Assembly: GCF_029784165.1 (NCBI RefSeq)
Contig: NC_073696.1
Span: 20,479,530-20,543,529, forward strand
Reading direction: 5' to 3'
Source: Wyeomyia smithii
Lineage: Eukaryota; Arthropoda; Insecta; Diptera; Culicidae
DNA: 64,000 nucleotides
In this document: positions 56,831-64,000 of the stretch, one piece after another
Layout of the letters: the number at the start of each line of letters is the position of its first letter
Position numbering within the stretch: position 1 is the stretch's first letter
The notes under the pieces: model-generated
What the model saw: only the letters and a program-made list of their open reading frames with translations
Database searches by the model: none
Told to the model about the DNA's origin: nothing
Position numbers and translations under genes: made by a program

Positions 56831-57950
56831 ATAGCAATCACTTGCAAAACCGAAAGTATAAAAGTGCTCCAAAGGGCCGAATGGCATATACCACTCGACT
56901 CAGCTCGGCGAGCTGAGCATTTTCTGTATGTGTGTGTGTGTGTGTGTGTATGTGCAGATTTTTATTCTCACTCACTTTTCTCAGAGATGGCTGGACCGAT
57001 TTTTATGAAATTAAATGCAAATGAAAGGTCCTAGACTAAAGAAGAGGTATACCACAAAAGATCAAAATAATGGTCGCAGTGGTCCAAATCTTACAAAAAA
57101 AAAGGTCTTGTTGTCCCATAAGACCCTATTAAATTTTATTGTAATCGGATTTATAGTTTATAAGTTATGTTTCAAAATGTAAAAATAATGAAACATCATT
57201 TTCTCGAAAACTACACAACCAATTTGAACAAAATTGATTTCAAATGAACGGGCTACCTGAAAAACTTTTAACTTTTGAATTTTATGAAGATTGAAGTTGT
57301 AGTTCAAAAGAAACGTGTTCTGAAGACTGTTCTATCTCTCATGTTTCTCAGAGATGGCTGGACCGATTTTCATAAAATCAGTGTCAAATGGAAGGCCTAG
57401 TTGCCCCATAAGACCCTATTGATTTTTTTTGTAATCGGACTATTACTTTGCCTGTTATGTTTAAAAATGTGAAATCCAGCTATGATGAGGAACATATTCC
57501 GAAGACTACTTGAACTCACTCACTTTTCTCAGAGATGGCTGACCCGATTTCTACAAATTTAGAGCAATCAATAAGTCTAGCTGCCTCATAACACCCTACT
57601 GAATTTTACTGTAATCGAACCGTAACTTCGTCTGTAATGTACCGAAATGTGAAAATCACGAAACTACATTATCTCAGAAACTACACAACCGATTTGCTCA
57701 ATATTATTATCAGATAAGCGGGCTAGTTAAGAGTTAACTGATGAATTATGATTGAACACGTGGTTTCAAAGTTTGGCTGCCCTATACGTTCCCATTTCAT
57801 TTGATTATAATCGAACTTAAGCAACCGTTATGTATTAAATTGTTAAAACAACGAAAGTCTATTATCTCAAAGATTACATGACTTGACATGACAAATAACA
57901 AACTTCATAACAATTTGATATGTGGTTCAAAAATTATGGAAAGAGAAGAA
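56831..57950. repeat. tandemly repeated satellite-like block
   Basis: It begins AGAAAGGTATAGCAATCACTT and includes a perfect 19-base palindrome around GCTCGGCGAGC (56899-56917) and a (TG)n run (56929-56955). From 56979 degenerate units of about 180 bp follow. Units starting TCTCAGAGATGGCTG(G/A)(A/C)CCGATTT lie at 56979, 57346 and 57527; diverged units start TCTC(G/A)(A/G)AAACTACACAACC near 57202 and 57666. It joins the Helitron fragment that follows. Its own ends and class are not clear. Confidence 0.7.
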
Positions 57951-59317
57951 ATTCAAAGACTATTTAAAACTATACCTGCTTCGATCGATATATGTGGCCT
58001 CAACATAATTTAGATGTGGTATCGTACTATTTGAACGTTTCAAATTCATTGATTCCTTGCGATGTGTTCAAAGTCTGCAAATGCACGACGAATCAGCCAT
58101 AGGATATGATCAAAGTCAAATAACAAATCGTTCGAAATGATTGGTTTTATCGAAAAAATACATCCTCGACTTGTGGATTCTGTACATCACCTTAATTATG
58201 AATATATTCATATTGGGTGGTATTCGGTCATTTTCAGCAGATTTTCTGGCATCAATCTGACAACGGAAATACCCATATTGGGAGGTATTTAGTAATTTTG
58301 GTGTCCAGGGTCAATGTTTGGTTTCTATGCATCATCTCGATTACGGAAATATCCATATTGAGTATTATTCGGTCATTTTCGACTGTTTCTATTCTATTTT
58401 TCACCAACCGGAAGTCGCCATCTTGGATTTCAAAATGGTATTAAGGAAAATTTCTGGTCTCTGAGCGTCATTCTGGTTGAATGTTTTTAGAGGTAACAAA
58501 TATGTCCATAATGGTTCGACGCCCCTCCCTCTTTTGGAAGCACATGTTCCTGGGAAACAACCGAAAAAGATCGAATTACACCCAATAACGGAAGTCGCCA
58601 TCTTAGAATTCAAAATGGTATCTGTGGTCGATTTTAGCTCCTGTGTATCATTTTAGATCCGGATATTGTTATATTGGGTGGAAATCGGCCATTTTTGGCT
58701 GTTTTCCAGAAACCGGAAGTTGCCATCTTACAATCCAAAATGTTGTCTGAGGTCGATTATGGAACATATTTGTTACCTCTAAAAACATTCACCTGCCAAA
58801 TTTGGTTCCATTTAGTTCTTGATTAGTTCTCGAGATGTGCAGACATTTGTGTTTAATTTGTATGGCATCCCTTCCTCCCAAAAGAAGGAGGGGTGTCAAA
58901 ACATTATGAACATATTTTTTACCACTTAAAACATTTACCTGCCAAATTTGGTTCCATTTAGTTCTTGATTAGTTCTCGAGATGTGCAGAAATTTGTATTT
59001 CATTTGTTTGTAACCCCTCCTTTCCAGAAAAGGGAGAGGCGTTTAACTATTATGGACATATTTGTTACCTCTTAAAACATCCACATGCCAAATTCGGTTT
59101 AATTCGCTTGGTTTGTTCTTGAATTGTGCAGAAATTCATGTTTCATTTGTATGAGACCCCTCCCTTCCAGAAGAGGGAGGGGTCTCAAACTGTCATAGGA
59201 ACCTTTATCGGCACCAAAAACCGCTACATACAAATTTTGACGTCGATCGGTTCGGTAATTTTCGAGCCTATATGGAACAGACAGACAGACAGACCGGACT
59301 ACATTTTTATATGTATA
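57951..59317 (-). mobile_element. Helitron fragment, 3' end missing
   Basis: Read on the minus strand it starts TCTATACATATAAAAATG at 59317 after an A, then AGTCCGGTCTGTCTGTC, the same start as the Helitron at 60705. It carries about four 140-bp units with CCCCTCCCTC(T/C)TC and then two or three ACTTCCGG(TT)-type units, in the same order as the other copy. The Helitron 3' end is not found; the match fades near 57960 where the tandem block begins. Confidence 0.75.
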
Positions 59318-59359
59318 GATTACAGCAATATTTTAGAACCTGAAGAGTGACTATACATT

Positions 59360-59500
59360 TATTGGATCAAGTAATCAAGTGGCGTTTTATTCTAGCTCTG
59401 GAAGATACGTGCAAGCCTTCTTTGATGATTCTTCGCATGGATTTCTCAGAAATGCTGGCATCCTTGGCAAGTTTCCTTGTAGAACGCACCGGGTTGCAAG
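59360..59500 (-). pseudogene. Tc1/mariner transposase, helix-turn-helix fragment
   Basis: The minus-strand frame reads NPVRSTRKLAKDASISEKSMRRIIKEG and RARIKRHLIT, a typical second helix-turn-helix of a Tc1/mariner transposase (S.RKLAK...S..(S/T)M.R(I/V)(I/V)K). It is followed downstream on the minus strand by the Helitron 5' end at 59317, and the catalytic half of the same gene type is at 56430-56830. The N-terminus is cut off by the LINE at 59505. Confidence 0.75.
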
Positions 59501-59504
59501 CAAT

Positions 59505-60360
59505 CTTTGCAATTTAATAAATAATAAAATTAAATTAAAAGTACAGTTGCTCGGTAACATCTCAAATTCACTGACGAAATGCGTTGATCGACAAATTGAA
59601 GTCGAAAAGTTGGTATAATTTATTGCAGCGGTGGTATACGGCACGAATCGGGTCGTTAGAACCATAAAGTTCCCTGCGTGGTGCCAAATGAATAAGGGAA
59701 CAGTAAAGTGATTTGAGGCATGACGGATCACGAAATTTTTCGGCAATCTTGAATATAAATCCCAGTTGCCGGTTAGCCTTAGTAATAATGCTATCGTAGT
59801 TGTTTTTGAAGGTCAATTCACTGTATATTCATACACGATTTGCGAACGTTTTTTATTAAAAGAAATTTTGGTGCAGTTTTCTTTACTTAACGTTAAGCAG
59901 TTTGTTTCGCACCAATTCGCAAACGTATCCAAATGTTCCTGAAGCTCCATGCAATCACGTAAAAATTTTATTTCTTTGAACAGTTTGGTATCATCAGCAT
60001 AAAACAGCCGACAGATAGGAGGCAACTGTAGAGCAGCATCGTTGAAGATTGAGAAAAGTAGCGGGCCCAAATTGCTGCCTTGCGGAACACCTGACATATT
60101 GAAAAAGCAGTCCGAAACGACAGATCCTTTTACACAAACTCTACGTTGAGTCAAGTATGATTTTAACTAGCTTACAGATTCCAAAGTCATACCAAACCTT
60201 TGCATTTTATCTAGCAGTATCCCACATTATCGAACGCAGCTTTCAGGTCTGAGTAAATAACATCGGTTTGAAAGCCACAGTCAATGGTTTGCGTACAACG
60301 TGAGACGAACTGTATTGAATTTGTGGTTACCGATCTTTTTGTAAAATACTACAAGGTATA
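59505..60360 (-). pseudogene. non-LTR retrotransposon RT fragment
   Basis: A LINE piece on the minus strand. Near 60250 it reads YSDLKAAFDN, the first RT catalytic motif. The frame 59813-60154 holds MSGVPQGSNLGPLLFSIF, LFYADDTKLF (the catalytic Asp pair) and LQEHLDTFANWCETNCL. A frameshift at about 59815 leads to ITKANRQLGFIFKIAEKFRDP, LYCSLI and NKLYQLFDFNLSINAFRQ. The 3' end is AT-rich with TAA-like repeats (about 59510-59540). Stops lie between the first and second motifs, and endonuclease and ORF1 are absent. Motifs resemble the fragment at 1879-2345. Confidence 0.85.
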
Positions 60361-60704
60361 CAGCGCTAGGGTTGTATGAAATGGTGATGTGGGACTAAAC
60401 ACTGTAAATACTGTAATTACAGACACAATAAATTCGTTTGTTTAGTGATTTACGTACTTTAATTCTCAGCCCCCACTTCTTTTCAGAACTATATTTAATT
60501 ACACTCGAAAGAACTTCATTTACACTTAGTGATGTTGTGCCTGTAGTATTTTTTTGTGCAAACATCATTTAACAGTTACAACGAAGTTAAAGTTTTGGAA
60601 GATTCATTTTTGTTTTTTTACTTCACAAGTTTGTTTCATTTGTCAACAATTACATTCACTGTACTACGATAACAGCTAATATAAATATATTATTTTATTT
60701 GTAA
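60361..60704. other. AT-rich spacer
   Basis: Nothing is recognised between the LINE and the Helitron 5' end. Confidence 0.4.
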
Positions 60705-61284
60705 TCTATACCTATCAAAATGCAGTCCGGTCTGTCTGTCTGTCTGTCTGATCCATATAGGCTCGGTAACTACCGAACCGATCGACGTGAAAATTTGTAT
60801 GTAGGGGTTTTAGGGTTCCTATGATGGTTTGAGATCCCTCCCTCTGCTGGAAGGGAGGGGTCCCATACAAATGAAAAACAAATCTCTGCACATCGCAAAA
60901 ACTAACCAAGCAAATGGAGCCAAATTTGGCATGTGGATGGTTTTAGGAGTAACAAATATGTCCATACTGATTCGACACCCCTCCCTCTTCTGGAACGGAG
61001 GGGTTCCATACAAATGAAACACAAATTTCTGCTTATCTCGAGAACTAACCAACTAAATGGAACCAAATTTGGCAGGTGAATGTTTTTAAGGGTAACAAAT
61101 ATATCCATAATGGTTTGACACCCCTCCCTCTTCTATAAAGCGGGGGGGGGTCCCATACAAATGACACTCAAATTTCGCACAGCTCGAGAACCAATCAAGC
61201 AAATATAATCAAATTTGGCAAAAGAATGTTTTTAGGTGCAATCGACACCCTTCCTTCTTCTGGCATGTCTCCAAATACAATTTC

Positions 61285-62106
61285 GAAATCTAAGATGGCG
61301 ACTTCCAGTTTCGGAAAAACAGCGGCAAATGATCAAATACCACCCAACATAGGTATTTCCGGAATTGTTATGATGCACTGAAGCCACAAATCGACCTCAG
61401 ACAACATCTTGAATTGTAAGATGGCGACTTCCGGTGTTAGGAAAACAGCTGAAAATGATCAAATACCACCCAATATGGGGTGTTTCTTTAACCAGAATGA
61501 CGCTCAGAGGCCAAAAACTGTCCCCTAATGCCATAATGAAATCCAAGATGGCGACTTCCGGTTTCTGAAAAACAGCGGCAAATGATCAAATACCACCCAA
61601 CATAGGTATTTCCGGAATTGTTATGATGCACTGAAGCCACAAATCGACCTCAGACAACATTTTGAATTGTAAGATGGCGACTTCCGGTGTTAGGAAAACA
61701 GCTGAAAATGATCAAATACCACCCAATATGGGGTGTTTCTTTAACCAGAATGACGCTCAGAGGCCAAAAACTGTCCCCTAATGCCATAATGAAATCCAAG
61801 ATGGCGACTTCCGGTTTCTGAAAAACAGCGGCAAATGATCAAATACCACCCAACATAGGTATTTCCGGAATTGTTATGATGCACAGAAGCCACAAATCGA
61901 CCTCAGACAACATTTTGAATTGTAAGATGGTGACTTTTGGTGTCTGGAAAATAGCCAAAAATTACAAAATACCACCCAATATGAGTGTTTCTTTAACCAG
62001 AATTACGCTCAGGGGCCAGAAATTGTCTCCAAATGCCATTTTAAAATCTAAGATGGCGACTTACAGTTTTTGAAAAATAGCTCAAAGTGACCAAATACCA
62101 CCCAAT
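61285..62106 (+). repeat. 253-bp tandem array
   Basis: The word AACAGCGGCAAATGATC recurs with starts at 61318, 61571 and 61824, exactly 253 bp apart, and the units are nearly identical. Each 253-bp unit is itself two diverged halves of about 126 bp, each with AAGATGGCGACTTCCGG and AAATACCACCCAA(C/T)AT. The third unit is more diverged toward its right end. Confidence 0.93.
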
Positions 62107-62119
62107 ATATCATCGGATC

Positions 62120-62707
62120 TATTGGGCCCAGTCCTGTACAACATATTCACTTCAGATCTTCCTGATTTGCCTCCAGGATGCACAAAGTCATTGTTCTGCG
62201 ATGACACAAGCATTTTCGTAAAAGGAAAAAGTCTTCGTGTCATATGCAGTCGATTGCAGAAAAGTTTAGATATTTTTTCTTCCTACTTGCAAAAGTCGAA
62301 AATCTCTCTCAATGCTTCTAAAACTCAAATGATAATTTTTCCTCATAAGACTAGGGCTTCTTTCCTCAAGCTAAATAATAATCACGTTGTCAAGATGAAT
62401 GGGGTTATTTTAAGTTGGTCTGACAAGGTTAAGTACTTGGGACTAATTTACGATAAAAAACTTATTTTCAAAGAGCCTCTTCATAGCCAATAAGTTAGTT
62501 ATAAGTTTACTTGCCCTTTTCTGACAAGTAGGTTTAAATCCCTACGAATGATAAGTCCTAATTGCGAAAGCAAACAAATCCTAACAATTAAAATTACAAA
62601 TTGCTAACAGTGTTGAGAAGTCACCATTTGTGATTGGACACACATACTAATTATTTACTAATATTTATCATAAATACTTGAGCTACTAACGAATCCTGAA
62701 AAAAAAA
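62120..62707 (+). mobile_element. 5'-truncated, internally deleted Jockey-like LINE
   Basis: It begins inside the RT at LGPVLYNIFTSDLPD and shares LFCDDTSI, ICSRLQKSLDIFSSYLQKSK and VKYLGLIYDKKLIFKE with the LINE at 40331-44349. The reading then jumps to the last codons (LHSQ-stop, 62490), followed by the same 3' UTR and an A tail (62699-62708). It is flanked by a 13-bp target duplication with one mismatch: ATATCATCGGATC (62107-62119) and ATATCACCGGATC (62708-62720). The internal deletion spans about 150 codons. It inserted into the Helitron's tandem region. Confidence 0.92.
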
Positions 62708-63124
62708 ATATCACCGGATCCACAACTATGCAAGGAGTTAAAAATTGACCTCAGAAACCAGTTTGAATTGTAAAATGGCAACTTCTGGGAAACAGCCGAA
62801 AATAACCGAATACTACTACATATGGATATTTCCGTAATCGAAATGATGTATAGAAGCTAAGCATTGACCCTGGACACCATTTTGAATTCGAAGATGACCA
62901 CTTTCAGTTTCTGGAAAACAACGAAAATAACTGAAATGCACCCAATATATTTCCGGAATAAAGGTGATGTACAAAAGCCAAAAGTCGAGGATGTTGTCAT
63001 TCCGATAAAACCAATCATTTAAATCTATATAAACAAATCGCAAGGAATCAATGATTTTGAAATGTTTAAAATTATTAAATTAAACACTATAATAGGCGGG
63101 ACGAAGTTTGCCGGGTCAGCAAGT

Positions 63125-64000
63125 TTAAAATAAAAAAATATCTAACAATGTTGAAATGTTAAAAAAGAAAAAGGCTCTTACTCTTCTATAAATTAGTATT
63201 TTTAGGAAGTTACTCGTTCGATATTATGTCGGTCATGATTATTTAGTGAATATCGAAGATAAAAAATAAATAAAAATAACTTATAACCGTTGCAATCATG
63301 TTCAATTCTTGTTGAGTAATTTATGGTTTTTATAGTAATCATATTCATGAGGCAAACGTTCAATTACCATCAGTAGCAGGATTCCAGGTTTGATTGTACG
63401 CGAATAGAAGCCGTGCCCGCGGCAATGATAGACGACGAGAATCTAGCGGCACACTGCTCAACATATGCTCTACGGTACTGATGCTTTTTTCTGCATGTTT
63501 TCTGTCAAGACATCAGTTTCTATTACGCTCTAACAGCAGGTTTAGAAATTGTTCAAGAAAAGGGGTTTGTTTTAAACTTTTCGAAAAACCGTTACCTTCG
63601 AGACATCAAATTAGTCTAGGTTCATGGAAGCAAACATAAATTGACTTATTGGGACGGGGAGACTCTGGTGCTTATTACGGGAGTCACTTCACGGTGAAAT
63701 CAGAGTGAAGTGAATGAAATCCTATTACGGGACTCACGTAAGTGAGAAAAACGTCGCAAGGTGACATCGGCCGTGAAATCTGGGTTATTATGAGTGTCAT
63801 ATGAGTGAAATGGAAACGGAAAAAGCGACGTTTCGCGTGGAATTATTTCACGACCATTTTGAACGGTGAAATGATTTCACGAAGATAGGGAAGTTTAAAA
63901 ATCGTTTTATTTGTAACCTAGTGATAATATATTTGGGATTTACTTTCCAGTACAAGGCTAATATTTTTTTTTCCTTGAAAAAAATCGACTTTCTGGGGCT
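63125..64000. other. non-coding DNA; repeat-like right edge
   Basis: 63125-63640 shows nothing recognisable. From about 63675 the words TATTACGGGA(G/C)TCAC recur (63676 and 63724) among many (T)TTCAC/GTGAA words, including GTGAAATGATTTCAC. It looks like the terminal part of an inverted-repeat element that continues beyond the window. Confidence 0.4.

Larger units (their letters stand above)
60705..63124 (+). mobile_element. non-autonomous Helitron with internal arrays
   Basis: It starts TCTATACCTATCAAAATG, preceded by A, and ends GGCGGGACGAAG...CCGGGTCAGCAAGT, followed by T. Helitrons have 5' TC, 3' CTRRT and insert between A and T without target duplication; here the last bases CAAGT are one change from CTAGT. 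The 3' stem is weak (GGC...GCC). Inside are about three 137-bp units with a (C)CCCTCCCTC core (60830-61260), then the 253-bp array (61285-62106), then older diverged units (62720-63040). There is no Rep/helicase frame. A LINE fragment is inserted at 62120-62707. The copy at 57951-59317 is inverted relative to this one. Confidence 0.8.

Noticed and set aside
61285..62106. CRISPR-like regular repeats
   Set aside because: The units are contiguous 253-bp tandem repeats without unique spacers, in eukaryotic DNA.
57951..63124. One giant palindromic transposon from 58 to 63 kb
   Set aside because: Each arm has its own Helitron 5' end pointing inward, and the 3' end exists only on the right arm. Two copies in opposite orientation explain it better.

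Overview
The window is eukaryotic, AT-rich, gene-poor DNA that is mostly layered transposable elements. The kinds and textures of the elements suggest a culicine (Aedes-like) mosquito: a Feilai-like tRNA SINE, two Tc1/mariner-type transposases with DD37E spacing, Jockey-like and R1-like LINEs, a Ty1/copia element, a BEL/Pao remnant, Helitron-type sequence and many MITEs. The species call is inference. I found no intact host protein-coding gene, no tRNA or rRNA gene and no CRISPR array. The only host-gene sequence I can support is a shrunken histone H2B remnant at 36307-36447, with a decayed histone 3' stem-loop downstream.

Layout. 0.7-2.4 kb: BEL/Pao and LINE reverse-transcriptase (RT) remnants. 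2.4-6.4 kb: GC-richer, apparently single-copy non-coding DNA. 6.4-8.6 kb: a palindromic MITE split by a 1.9 kb insertion between 24-bp direct repeats. 9.2-15.3 kb: repeat family 'M' copy A, a dead LINE carrying a MITE, and an R1-like LINE split by an inverted-repeat element that itself holds a MITE. 16.8-20.8 kb: copia element. 20.8-23.5 kb: copy 1 of a large palindromic repeat ('R') carrying a nearly complete DD37E element. 23.5-28.0 kb: mostly single-copy DNA. 28.0-30.6 kb: a foldback, a promoter-like segment, and R copy 2 with a 948-bp insertion.

30.6-35.8 kb: little recognisable. 35.8-37.6 kb: a hAT-type element with a nested SINE, the H2B remnant, and a 997-bp long-TIR element. 40-46.4 kb: a SINE with target duplication, a nearly full-length Jockey-like LINE inserted in M copy C, and M copy B carrying a second DD37E element. 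46.4-50.5 kb: mostly single-copy DNA. 50.5-52.6 kb: three adjacent MITEs with the target duplications of three superfamilies (TA, TTAA, 8 bp). 53.4-55.5 kb: a long foldback. 56.4-60.4 kb: a Tc1/mariner transposase split by Helitron and satellite sequence, plus a LINE. 60.7-63.1 kb: a non-autonomous Helitron with two internal tandem arrays and a 5'-truncated LINE insertion flanked by 13-bp target duplications.

The coding remnants do not form a pathway. They are copies of mobile elements, all broken by stops, frameshifts or deletions. The informative content is the nesting order, which can be read from empty sites and target duplications inside the window. No new cellular system was found. The best leads are the palindromic R repeat, the H2B remnant next to promoter-like DNA, the 997-bp TIR element, the insertion with a 24-bp direct repeat, and the satellite-bearing Helitron. 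All coordinates and alignments were made by eye.
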